The position numbers and the translations under genes were made by a program. This document shows positions 46,761 through 57,722 of a DNA stretch of 64,000 nt, one piece after another (positions within the stretch are counted from its first letter, which is position 1; each line of letters begins with the position of its first letter). Where the stretch lies: contig NC_134097.1 in assembly GCF_000715075.1 (NCBI RefSeq), positions 71,085,190 through 71,149,189 on the forward strand, written 5' to 3'. The notes beneath the pieces were generated by a model. That model worked only from the letters and a program-made list of their open reading frames with translations, was not told where the DNA came from and did no database searches. Source of the stretch: Nicotiana tabacum. Lineage: Eukaryota; Streptophyta; Magnoliopsida; Solanales; Solanaceae.

Positions 46761-47394
46761 TCGATTGTTCTGTATAGTTGTTGCTATTCTATTCACCCTG
46801 TGTTATTTATTGCTTTACTCAATTATACTGTTTCGTTCTATACTGTTAATCTTTATATCTTATTTAACCTCAGTAGGGCCCTGACCTTCCTCGTCACTAA
46901 CCAACCAATGTTAGGCTTGGCACTTACTGAGTACCGCTGTGGTGTACTCATGCCTCTTATGCACATGTTTTTCATGTGCATATCCAGGTACCGTTGATCA
47001 GGCCTACTATCGTTGAGGGAGCGATCTCTTAGAGACTCCGAGGTACATCTGCCACATCCGCAAACCAAGGGGTCCCTTTCTATTCATGCCTTTAGTATTT
47101 AGCCCTTCTGTACTTTTCTGTTCTTTATTAGAAATTCCGAAGTTAGAGCTATGTAGTATTTTTTTTCTTAGCTTGTGATTCATGGGTTTCCGGATCTTGG
47201 ATTTATGTTTGGTGTTGAGAGTTAAACATGGAGTATGCCGAGCGACACATTTACACACTGATATTGCTTTATTCTATTTTTTAATTGTTTTATTTCTGCA
47301 AGTTTTGGTTATCTTTCGCAAGTTTAGGCTTACCTAGTCGTAGAGCCTAGGTGCCGTCATGATGGTTCACGGAGGGCGAACCGGGGTCGTGACA

Positions 47395-48302
47395 AGAAAC
47401 ATAAGCAGAAGTAGGCAAGAGTAAAAGAAACTGAAGCAACTAAAGAAGCATGTTGTTGTTGAGGCTTGAAAAATTAACTAGGACATACCAGTAGAGAAGC
47501 AAAGTGCAGAAAGGAAAAGTTAGCAAGATTCCACGGTCTAGCCTTGGTTTTCAGCCGGCTAGACAAAGCAATAGCACAAGTAGTAGTAAAGAAGTAGAGA
47601 GTTTTTGAGTTTAAGTGTGTGTTCTGAACTCAAATTGTTCGTCTTTTTGAAAGAAGAGAGGGTAGGGTATTTATAGTTCTGAAAACGAGTGAAGAATAAG
47701 GTAATAAGTAAAGTCTTAACACAAACATGGAAATAATCACAGTCAGAATCAATTAACCCAAGGGATTCACTTTAATTAAGGAATCACTGCTTAACGGATA
47801 CTAACAGGGTTAATTAAGGAAAGAAATCAGTTTAAGACAGATTGATTCTTGCCATATAAGGGGGCAGTAAAAGTATGAAGTAAATAATTGACACTAAGTA
47901 CAAAATATGCTTAGTTTTGTGAAAGGATTCAGCAAGGTAAAACATCACAGTAATTAAAGGAGGGGAATCAATTAATTTAAACAAACGAGTAAAATCAGGG
48001 TTCATAAGAAAACCTTTTCAATCAGTCGTAATATTGAGGGAATCAGGATCAATCAAGAAAAAAACATAATTCTGCACTTCAACATATAAATAGAATAAAC
48101 AGAAGTATCAGACATGTAAGGCCAAACACATTGGAAAAAGAAACAACATAAACATACAGTAGTAGCACGAATAAGCTAGGATTCAGTAGTAAAAGTGATC
48201 TACTCGAAGCACAGTAGTCAACAAGGTCAGGTAGTCACATAGAATCAAAAGTGAAGAAGGCATAGTAGAAGGTAAAGAGAGTCAGAAACAAGTAAAAGGT
48301 CT
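47395..48302. repeat. 905-bp flank, first copy (duplicate of 56816-57722)
   Basis: From agaaacataagcagaagtag to gtcagaaacaagtaaaaggt the sequence matches 56816-57722 almost base for base; by eye about two to three dozen differences. In the second copy the sequence continues tctcacagtagcaag, while here it jumps at 48302/48303 into the middle of a chromovirus LTR (tcgttctatactgttaatc). The junction has one shared base. Confidence 0.9.
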
Positions 48303-48865
48303 TCGTTCTATACTGTTAATCTTTATATCTTATTTAACCTCAGTAGGGCCCTGACCTTCCTCGTCACTACCCAACCGAGGTTAGGCTTGGTACTTACTGA
48401 GTACCGCCGTTGTGTACTCATGCCTCTTCTGCGCATGTTTTTCATGTGCAAATCCAGGAACCGCTGATCAGGCCTACTATCATTGAGGGAGGCGATCACT
48501 TAGAGACTCCGAGGTACATCTGCCGCGTCCGCAGACCAAGGAGTCCCTTTCTATTCATGCCTTTAGTATTTAGCCCTTCTCTACTTTTCTGTTCTTTATT
48601 AGATATTCTGGAGTTACAGCTATGTAGTATATCTTTTCTTAGCTTGTGATTCATGGGTTTTTGGGTCTTGGATTTATGTTTGGTGTTGAGAGTTAAACAT
48701 GGAGTATGCCGAGCGGTACATTTATACATTGATATTGCTTTATTCTATTTTTAAATTGTTTGATTTCCGCAAGTTTTGGTTATCTTCCGCAAGATTAGGC
48801 TTACCTAGTCGTAAAGACTAGGTGCCATCACGATGGTTCACGGATGGCGAACCGGGGTCGTGACA
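48303..48865 (+). repeat. Truncated chromovirus 5' LTR (last 563 bp)
   Basis: It begins inside the LTR, at the point matching about 46823 of the solo LTR, and runs to the LTR end tcgtgaca at 48865. The primer-binding site follows after two bases. The first about 2.4 kb of this LTR are missing. Confidence 0.9.
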
Positions 48866-48867
48866 AG

Positions 48868-48880
48868 TTGGTATCAGAGC
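48868..48880 (+). other. Primer-binding site (initiator tRNA-Met)
   Basis: The sequence ttggtatcagagc contains tggtatcagagc, complementary to the 3' end of plant initiator tRNA-Met. It lies two bases after the LTR terminus. Confidence 0.85.
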
Positions 48881-49069
48881 TCTAGGTTCATAGGAGTCAT
48901 GGATCACAAGCTAGTTTATTAGAGTCTCGCTGATCGGTACGGAGATGTCTGTACTTATCTACGAGAAGCTATGTAACTGTTAGGAAAATTCCCCCTTCAT
49001 TTGATTTCCTTGTCGTGCGATATTTTTGACATCACAATTCTAAACTTCTATCTTCTATTCTCTCACAGA

Positions 49070-50400
49070 TGGTGAGGACACGTGCTACCCGAGACGATTA
49101 GGCACCCGCGCCCCTTACTGCAACCATCAGAGGCTGGGGTAGAGTCCGAGGACGTGCACGCGGTGCAGCCAGAACACCTGCGCGAGCTGCCGCCGAGGTA
49201 CCACCAGCGGATCCAGCCAAAGTCCAGGAACCTGACACGCCTACTCCTACTACCACTCCAGCTCTCCCGGAGACTCTGGCACAGTTCATGAGTATGTACA
49301 CCACCTTGGCCAGGCAGGGCTGCTTCCCCCTGCTGTAGCCACATCCCAGGCTGGGAGAAGAGCACAGACTCCCGCCGCCCGAACTCCTGAGCAGCGAGTG
49401 CATGTTGAGCAGGTCCTAGAGATCATTCTAGCACCACTTGCAGTGCCAGTTTAGCCCGAGGACGGGGCAGCTGCTTCAGAGGATGAGCAGTGGAGACTTG
49501 AGAGGTTCAAGAAATATGATCCTCCGGTATTCAGTGGACTAGCATCAGATGATGCCTTGGGATATATAGAGGAGTGCCACCGTATCCTTCACACTATGGG
49601 TATATTAGGATCGAGCGAGGTTCCTTCACTGCTTTCCAGCTTCAGGTAGCCGCCTATGAGTGGTGGCGCACCTATGAGTTCGACAGTCCAGATGAGGCTG
49701 TTTCACTAACTTGGATTCAGTTCTCAAAGCTGTTCTTGAGAGAGTTTGTTCCTAAGAGCCTCAAGGATGCGTGGCACACAGAGTTTGAGCATTTGCTCCA
49801 GGGTGCTATGACTATTTTAGAGTATGCTATCCGTTACACCAGATTGGCTAGGCATGCACCAGCCTTGGTTTCCACTGTTCACGAGAGGGTTCGCCAGTTT
49901 ATTGAGGGGCTCATTCCCAACATCAGGTCTAGCATGGCTCATGAGTTGGAGATGGACATCTCTTATCAGCAGGTGGTGAGCATTGCTAGGAGGATCGAGG
50001 GTATGCATGCTAGGGAGAGAGAGGAGAGGGAGGCCAAGAGGTCTCGAGAGTCGGGCCATTATTCTGGTGCCCGTACCCCAACTGCAGGTCGTCATGGTAG
50101 GGGTTATATGAGTTTCCCTATTCATTCAGCTCTTCCAGCCGCCAGTAGTGCTCCGACTCCTCCTTGATCTTAGGAGCCTTATTATGCACCGCCGGTATCT
50201 AACGCGCCTCCTACATGGGGTGCTTTCAAAGGTCAGTCCAGAAGGCCTGGACCTAGCCAGTAACAGCCACCACGTCCTCCCAGAGCTTGCTTTGAGTGTG
50301 GTGACACATGCCATATGTTTAGGGATTGCCCCAAACTTGGGAGGGCTGCACCTCCACAGACTTTTTAGCCACAGAGCGTGCCCCACAGAGTTCTTAGGCT
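49070..50400 (+). pseudogene. Chromovirus gag region, with stops and frameshifts
   Basis: The presumed start is ATG at 49070 (MVRTRATRDD, then TAG). The arginine-rich head is followed by the retrotransposon gag fold: QWRLERFKKYDPPVFSG, a frameshift near 49620, then AAYEWWRTYEFDSPDEAVSL, FLREFVPKSLKDAW and MEMDISYQQVV-like helices to 50164. A CCHC knuckle, CFECGDTCHMFRDC, lies at 50288-50329. Stops include TAG at 49098, 49452, 50171, 50366 and 50395, TGA at 50165 and TAA at 50261. Gag would form the particle that packages element RNA; this copy cannot make it whole. Confidence 0.85.
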
Positions 50401-51126
50401 ATGGTTACAGCTCCAGTTACTACCCCACCTGCCCAGCCAGCTAGAGGTAGAGGTCGGGGAGGTAGAGGTCGCCCTAGAGGGGGAGGCCAGGCCAGATACT
50501 ATGCCCTTCCTGCCCGTACCGAGGCTGTTACCTCCGATTCTGTCATCACAGGTATTATACTGGTTTGCCACAGAGATGCATTGATTCTATTCGATTCAGG
50601 CTCTGCTTATTCTTATGTCTCTTCTTATTTTGCTCCACATTTGGGTGTATCTCGGGATTCTTTGAGTTCCCCTATTTATGTTTCTACTCTTGTGGGAGAT
50701 TCTTTTGTTGTGGACCGCGTTTATCAGTTGTGTTTGGTTACTCTTAGTGGTTTTGAGACCAGAGCCGATTTATTGTTACTTAGTATGGTTTACTTCGATA
50801 TTATCTTGGGCATGGACTGGTTGTCGCCCCATTATGCTATTCTTGATTGTCACGCCAAAACCGTGACACTGGCTATGCCAGGTATACCACATGTTGAGTG
50901 GAGGGGTACTTTATATTATACGCCCAATAGAGTTATTTATTTCCTTGAAGCTCAGCGTATGGTTAAGAAGGGGTGTGGCGCGTATTTAGCTTATGTGAGT
51001 GATGTCAGTATTGATACCCCTTCAGTTGATTCAGTTCCAATAGTATGGGATTTTCCTGATGTGTTTCCAGCTAACCTTCCAGGCATGCCGCCTGATAGAG
51101 ATATTGATTTTGGCATTGATCTATAG
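50401..51126 (+). pseudogene. Chromovirus aspartic protease and start of RT
   Basis: The frame opens after a TAG and contains an RGRGRGGRGRPRGGG stretch, then ALILFDSGSAYSYVSS with the DSG active-site motif and YFDIILGMDWLSPHYA. It ends with VWDFPDVFPANLPGMPPDRD, the conserved lead-in to the reverse transcriptase. The TAG at 51124 stands where related elements read on. Confidence 0.88.
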
Positions 51127-52578
51127 CCGGGAACTCAGCCCATTTCTATTTCTCCTTATCGTATGGCTCCTCCTGAGTTGAAGGATCAGTTACAAGAATT
51201 GCTTGATAAGGGTTTTATTCAGCCCAATGTTTCACCTTAGGGTGCTCCTGTTTTGTTTGTGAAGAAGAAAGATGGTTCTATGCGTATGTGTATTGATTAT
51301 TGCCGGTTGAACAAGGTTACAGTAAAGAACCGTTATCCTTTGCCTCGTATTGATGATCTGTTTGACCAGTTTCAGGGTGTATGGGTGTTTTCTAAGATTG
51401 GCTTGCGCTCAGGTTACCATCAGTTGAAGATTCGGGAGCTAGAAATCCCGAAGACCGCTTTCAGGACTCGATATGGTCATTACGAGTTCCTTGTTATGTC
51501 ATTTGGGCTGACCAATGCCCCAACAGCCTTTATGCATTTGATGCACAGTGTGTTTCGGCCGTATCTTGACTCGTTCGTCATTGTCTTTATTGATGATATT
51601 CTGGTGTATTCCTGGGGTCGGGAAGATCATGAGCAGCACCTGAGGACTATGCTTCAGACTCTGAGAGAGAAGAAGTTATATGCTAAATTCTCGAAATGTG
51701 AGTTTTGGTTGGATTCAGTGGCATTCTTAGGCCATGTGGTATCGAGTGAGGGTATTCAAGTGGATCTGAAGAAGACAAAGGCCGTGCAGAGTTGGCCCAG
51801 ACCATCCTCAACTACCGAGATCCGCAGTTTCCTTGGTTTGGCTGGCTACTACCGTCGTTTTGTGAAGGGGTTTTCATCGATTGCAGCCCCCATGACCAGA
51901 TTGACCCAGAAGGGTGCTCCATTTCAGTAGACGAAGGAGTGTGAGATGAGTTTTCAGAAGCTCAAGACAACATTGACTACAGCCCCAATTTTGATATTGC
52001 CTACAGGTTTGGGGTCTTATACGATCTATTGTGATGCCTCAAGGGTTGGCCTCGAAGCGGTGTTGATGTAGAACGGTAGGGTGATTGCCTATGCGTCCAG
52101 ACAGTTAAAGATACATGAGAAGAACTACCGTATTCACGACCTTGATTTAGCAGCCATTGTTCACGCCCTAAAGATTTGGCACCATTACTTATACAGTGTG
52201 CCTTGTGAGATTTATACTGACCATCGGAGCTTGCAGCATTTGTTCAAGCAAAAGGATCTAAATTTGTGCCAGAGGAGGTGGTTGGAGTTGCTAAAGGACT
52301 ATGATATCACTATTTTGTATCACCTGAGCAAGGCTAATGTGGTGACCGATGCTTTGAGTCGCCGGGAAGAGAGTTTGGGGAGTTTGGCTTATTTACCAGC
52401 ATCAGAGAGGCCTATGGCAATGGATATTCAGGCCTTAGCCAGCCAGTTTGTGAGATTGGATCTTTCGGAGCTTAGTTGGGTTCTAGCTTGCATGGTTTCT
52501 CGGTCTTCTTTATTTGATCGTATCAAGGAGCGACAGTATGATGACCCTCATTTGCTTGTCCTCAAAGGCAAGGTTTAG
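51127..52578 (+). pseudogene. Chromovirus reverse transcriptase and RNase H
   Basis: The frame is the same as the protease, broken only by TAG at 51238, 51928, 52069 and 52576. RT landmarks are [48 protein letters not shown] and the catalytic FIDDILVYS. RNase H follows with [46 protein letters not shown] and [10 protein letters not shown]. Apart from the TAG codons the sequence looks well preserved. Confidence 0.9.
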
Positions 52579-53565
52579 TACGGTGATGCCAGAGATATGG
52601 CTATTAGAGATGATGGGGTATTGAGGATGCAGGGACGAATTTGTGTACCCAATGTTGAAGGGCTTGGGGAGTTAATTCTAGAGGAGGCACATAGCTCGTG
52701 GTATTCCATTCATCCGAGTGCCGCGAAGATGTATCAGGATTTGAGGCAGCACTATTGGTGGAGGCAGATGAAGAAAGATATAGTTGGATTTGTAGCTCGG
52801 TGTCTCAACTGTCAGCAGGTGAAGTATGAGCACCAGAGACCGGGTGGGTTGCTTCAGCAGATAGAGATTCCAGAGTGGAAGTGGGAGCGGATCACCATGG
52901 ACTTTGTAGTTGGGCTCCCACAGACTTTGAAGAAGTTTAATGCTATTTGGGTGATTGTGGATCGGCTAACCAAATCCGCTCATTTCATTTCTGTGTGTAC
53001 TACTTATTCTTCGGAGCGGTTGGCGGAGATTTATATCCAGGAGACTGTTCGTTTGCATGGTATTCCAGTTTCCATCATTTCAGATAGAGGTACCCAGTTT
53101 ACATCATGGTTCTGGAGGGCCGTTCAGCATGAGTTAGGTACTCGGGTAGAGTTGAGTACAACATTTCACCCTCAGACGGATGGACAATCCGAATGCACTA
53201 TTCAGATTCTTGAGGATATGATCCATACGTGTGTGATTGAGTTTGGAGGGTCTTGGGATCAGTTCTTTCCATTGGCGGAGTTTGCTTACAACAACAACTA
53301 TCAATCCAGCATTCAGATGGCACCGTATGAGGCTTTATATGGTAGGTGGTGCAGATATCCGGTGGGTTGGTTTGAGCCGGGTGAGGCCAGACTATTGGGC
53401 ACAGACTTGGTTCAGGATGCTTTGGAGAAGGTTAAGGTGATTCAGGATAGACTCCATACAGCCCAGTCCAGACAGAAGAGTTACGCGGACTGGAAGGTTC
53501 GCGATGTTTCCTATATGGTTGGAGAGTGGGTTCTGCTTCGTGTCTCACCTATGAAGGACATTTGA
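52579..53565 (+). pseudogene. Chromovirus integrase
   Basis: Visible are the zinc-binding part (a histidine-rich SSWYSIHPSAAKMYQDLRQH stretch and CLNCQQVK), the core with MDFVVGLPQTLKKFNAIWV, SDRGTQFTSWFWRAVQ and HPQTDGQSE, and the adjoining NNNYQSSIQMAPYEALYGR. Core residues of the DDE triad fit the two D (MDF, SDRG) and E (QSE) positions. The frame ends at 53565 with a stop caused by a small deletion just after VSPMK. Confidence 0.9.
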
Positions 53566-53970
53566 GGTTCGGGAAGAAAGGGAAGCTGAGTCCGAGGTTT
53601 ATTGGTCCTTTTAAGATATTGAGGCGTGTTGGGGAGGTTGCTTATGAGCTGGCCTTACCTCCCAGCTTGGCAGGAGTTCATCCGGTATTTCATGTTTCGA
53701 TGCTCCGGAGGTATCATGGCGACCCGTCGCATGTGTTGGATTTCAGTTCAGTCCAGTTGGACAAGGATCTATTTGGGAGCCAGTAGCAATATTGGACAGG
53801 CAGATTAGAACGTTGAGGTCAAAGAACATTGCTTCGGTAAAGGTTCAGTGGCGGGGCCAGCCGGTCGAGGAGGCGACCTGGGAGACCGAGCAGGATATGC
53901 GCACCATTACCCTCATCTCTTCACTACTTCAGGTATGTCTCTATGCTCGTTCGAGGACGAACAAATGTTT
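53566..53970 (+). pseudogene. Integrase C-terminal part with chromodomain
   Basis: After a frameshift the frame reads [30 protein letters not shown] and [10 protein letters not shown], the GPY/F-type C-terminal domain. After another shift it reads SVKVQWRGQPVEEATWETEQ, a chromodomain-like segment. Chromodomains steer insertion of this lineage (Tekay/Del type) to heterochromatin. The presence of the segment is the basis for calling the element a chromovirus. Confidence 0.8.
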
Positions 53971-53983
53971 AAGTGTAAGAGGA
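53971..53983 (+). other. Polypurine tract before the 3' LTR
   Basis: The purine-rich run aagtgtaagagga abuts the LTR start tgtgatgacc at 53984. It primes plus-strand synthesis in LTR elements. Confidence 0.75.
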
Positions 53984-56815
53984 TGTGATGACCCGGCCGG
54001 TCGTCTTAAGATTTAACGCCCCGATCCCCTATTAACTACTTTCTCCAAGTTTAATTCTGCTAATTTGATTCGCTGAGATGTTCGGTTGTGAGTTTCAGAG
54101 AGTTTTGGGACACTTAGTCCCTAAATTAGAGCTTAAGTGTTGGAAAGTTGACCGTAGTTGGAACAATGTGAAGACGGCCTCGGAATGGAAATCTTATGGT
54201 TCCGTTAGCTCCGTTGGGTGACTTTGGGGTTAGGAGCGTGTTCGGAATGTGTTTTGGAGGTCTGTAGCTAATTAAGGCTTGAAATGCCGAAAGTTGAAAT
54301 TTTGGAAGTTTCCGGTTCGATAGTGAGATTTGGATCCGAGGGTTGGAATGGAATTCCGAGAGTTGCAGTAGTTCCGTTATGTCATTTTGGGTGTGCGAGC
54401 AAAGTTTCAGGTCATTCGGACGAGGTTTGGTAGACTTTTTGATCAAAAATGTGTTTTTATAGTTTTTGGAAAATTTAAGCTTGAATTGGACGAAAAATAG
54501 GTGTTTTGATGTTGTTTATGACGTTCCGAAGGTTGGAACAACTTTGAAAGATGTTATGGGATATGTTCATAGGTTTGGTTGAGGTCTTGGGGGCCTAGGG
54601 TGTGTTTCAGATGCTCAACGGGTCATTTTGAGTTGTTAAAAAGTTGCAGAAATTCAGGTTCAGGTGTTGCAGACTTTTCTTCATTGCGATCTCAGCCATC
54701 CATTCGCGATCGCATAGTGTAATTCCGGAGGGGGACCAATTCCTTCTTTGCGATCGCATCACTTGACACGCGATTGCATAGCACTGCCTCATTCCTCTTT
54801 CGCGTTCGCAGCTGCCCCTTCGCGTTCGCATAGTAAAAACTGAGCCGGTGGCTCAGTAGCCTAATTTCTTCTTCGTGTTTGCGTGTCCTCAATCGCGATC
54901 GCGTAAGGCCATCTCTTCCTATTTCGCAATCGCGTACCTCCTGTCGCGTTCGCGTAGGCCATTTCCTGGAGCCTTCATATTTACTCTTCACGATCGCAGG
55001 CCTTCTTTCGCGATCGCGATGTACAATACACCTGGGCAGATATAAGATTTCAAAATCGAGGGTTTAGCCATTTTTATCAAAACTTAAGCTTGGGAGCTCG
55101 AAGTTGAGCAAGATTTTGAGGAATTTTCAGAGATATCGATTGGGTAACGATTCTAAACTCTTTTTTGCTTGTAACCCACTAATCTAAGCATGAATTCCTC
55201 CTTTAATTTCGGATTTTGAATGAAAATTTGATAAAACTTCTTAGGCCGAATTATTGGGTTTTGATGGGGCATTTGACATCGGATTTGGATAATTTTAGTG
55301 GTTGGACTCTTGAGAGTACGAGGTTTCTAGAAATATAAATTTCATCCGATTCCGAGACGTGGGCCCGAGGGGCGTTTTGGCCATTTTACATAATTTCGCG
55401 TATTAGCTTAGAATTTTATTGTAGAATCAACTTCTTGAAGTATTATTTACATTATGAAATGGAATTAAATAGATTTGGGCGATTTGGAGTCGGATACTCA
55501 TGGCAAAAGCGTGGTTTCTAGTTGATTTTGAGCCGGTTCGAGGTAAGTGGCTTGGCTAACCTTGTGTGGGGGACCTTCCCCTTAGGATTGGTATGTTTGG
55601 TAATTGAATTGCCTTGTGCGTGAGGTGACGGGTGCGTACTTGTGCTAATTGTTTGAAATCCGATTTTCTTAAAGTATTTATTAGCATGATTCCTTTCCTA
55701 CTTTATTATACTTGCAAAATTTAGCATGTTGTTAGTTAGAAAGCATGTTTAGTTGACTTGAATTGCCTTGATTGCACTACGTGAAGCATGTTGGGCTAGA
55801 ATTACTTATTTTCTTGATATGAAATTTCATTTTTGAATATCTTCTTGCTGTTTCTGCGTATTTACATTGGGACTACGGATGTGGGATTACAATACCTCCC
55901 CCTTGTCTGTTTACTTTGGGACTGCGGGTTAGATTTCCGATAAATCCCCCTTCACATTTACTTTGGAACTGCGGGTTAGATTCTCGATAGATCCCCTGCA
56001 AACTATGAGTTGGACTATGGGACGGTATCCCAGGAGATCCTTCGTATATATATATATGATGGACTACGGGACGGTATCCCGGGAGATTCATTGGATATGT
56101 AAAGATGGGACTACATGACGGTATCCTGGGAGATCCCCGATTGTTACTATTGGTGCTGGGCTGTATTTCCTTTCAAAGTTTACCTTGTTCTGTATAGTTG
56201 TTGCTGTTCTGTTCACCCTATGTTATTTACTGCTGTACTCAATTATATTGTTCCATTCTATACTGTTAATCTTTATATATTATTTAACCTCAGTAGGGCC
56301 ATGATCTTCCTCGTCACTACCCAACCAAGGTTAGGCTTGACACTTAGTGAGTACCGTTGTGGTGTAATCATGCCTCTTCTGCGCATGTTTTTCATGTGCA
56401 GATCCAGGTACCATTGATCAGGCCTACTATCGTTGAGGGAGGCGATCTCTTAGAGACTCCGAGGTACATCTGCCGCGTCCGCAAACCAAGGAGTCCCTTT
56501 CTATTCATGCCTTTAGTATTTAGCCCTTCTGTACTTTTCTGTTCTTTATTAGAAATTCCGGAGTTAGAGCTATGTAGTATTTCTTTTCTTAGCTTGTGAT
56601 TCATGGGTTTCCGGATCTTGGATTTATGTTTGGTGTTGAGAGTTAAACATGGAGTATGCCGAGCGACAAATTTACACACTGATATTGCTTTATTCTGTTT
56701 TTAAATTGTTTTATTTCTGCAAGTTTTGGTTATCTTCCGCAAGTTTAGGCTTACCTAGTCGTAAAGCCTAGGTGCCGTCATGATGGTTCACGTAGGGCGA
56801 ACCGGGGTCGTGACA
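53984..56815 (+). repeat. Chromovirus 3' LTR, 2832 bp
   Basis: It starts tgtgatgacccggccgg and ends accggggtcgtgaca, followed by agaaa (56816-56820), the same 5-mer as around the solo LTR. It aligns along its whole length with 44437-47394. The solo LTR has extra tandem units in the 46.4-46.6 kb part. Confidence 0.92.
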
Positions 56816-57722
56816 AGAAACATAAGCAGAAGTAGGCAAGAGTAAAAGAAACTGAAGCAACTAAAGAAGCATGTTATTGTTGAGGCTTGAAAAATTAACT
56901 AGGACATACCAGTAGAGAAGCAAAGTGCAGAAAGGAAAAGTTAGCAAGATTCCATGGTCTAGCCTTGGTTTTCAGCCGGCTAGACAAAGCAATAGCACAA
57001 GTAGTAATAAAGTAGGAGAGAGTTTTTGAGTTTAAGTGTGTGTTCTGAACTCAAATTGTTCGTCTTTTTGAAAGAAGAGAGGGTAGGGTATTTATAGTTT
57101 TGAAAACGAGTGAAGAATAAAGTAATAAGTAAAGTCTTAACACAAACATGGAAATAATCACAGTCAGAATCAATTAACCCAAGGGATTCCCTTTAATTAA
57201 GGAATCACTGCTTAACGGATATTAACAGGGTTAATTAAGGAATGAAATCAGTTTAAGACAGATTGATTCTTTCCATATAAGGGGGCAGTAAAAGTATGAA
57301 GTAAATAATTGACACTAAGTACAAAATATGCTTAGTTTTGGGAAAGGATTCAGCAAGGTAAAACATCACAATAATTAAAGGAGGGGAATCAATTAATTTA
57401 AACAAACGAGTAAAATCAGGGTTCATAAGAAAACCTTTGCAATCAATCGCAATATTGAGGGAATCAGGATCAATCCAGAAAGAAACATGATTCTGCACTT
57501 CAATATATAAATAGAATGAACAGAAGTATCAGACATGTAAGGCCAAACACATTGGCAAAAGAAACAACATAAACATATAGTAGTAGCACGAATAAGCTAG
57601 GATTCAGTAGTAAAAGAGATCTACTTGAAACACAGTAGTCAACAAGGTCAGGTAGTCACATAAAATCAAAAGTGAAGAAGGCATAGTAGAAGGTAAAGAG
57701 AGTCAGAAACAAGTAAAAGGTC
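56816..57722. repeat. 905-bp flank, second copy
   Basis: It starts with the agaaa target duplication and matches 47395-48302. It continues without a break into the rest of the Tat-like LTR, so this copy lies in its original position. Confidence 0.9.

Larger units (their letters stand above)
44437..47394 (+). mobile_element. Solo LTR of a chromovirus, 2958 bp, with 5-bp TSD
   Basis: It starts tgtgacgacccggccg and ends accggggtcgtgaca. The 5-mer agaaa flanks it at 44432-44436 and 47395-47399, a perfect gypsy-type target duplication. No internal region follows; instead 905 bp of host-element flank follow. The same LTR appears in full at 53984-56815 and partly at 48303-48865. Inside are GCGATCGC-type octamers (45130-45475) and tandem repeats of about 45 bp (46375-46535). 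Confidence 0.88.

Noticed and set aside
47395..48302. Assembly duplication as the explanation of the repeated flank
   Set aside because: The copies differ at many positions and the left join is inside an LTR. A pure assembly repeat would be near-identical. It still needs long-read confirmation.
49098..52578. TAG recoding or suppression in the chromovirus pol
   Set aside because: Frameshifts are also present, and all stops fit C-to-T decay, so a recoding system is not needed.
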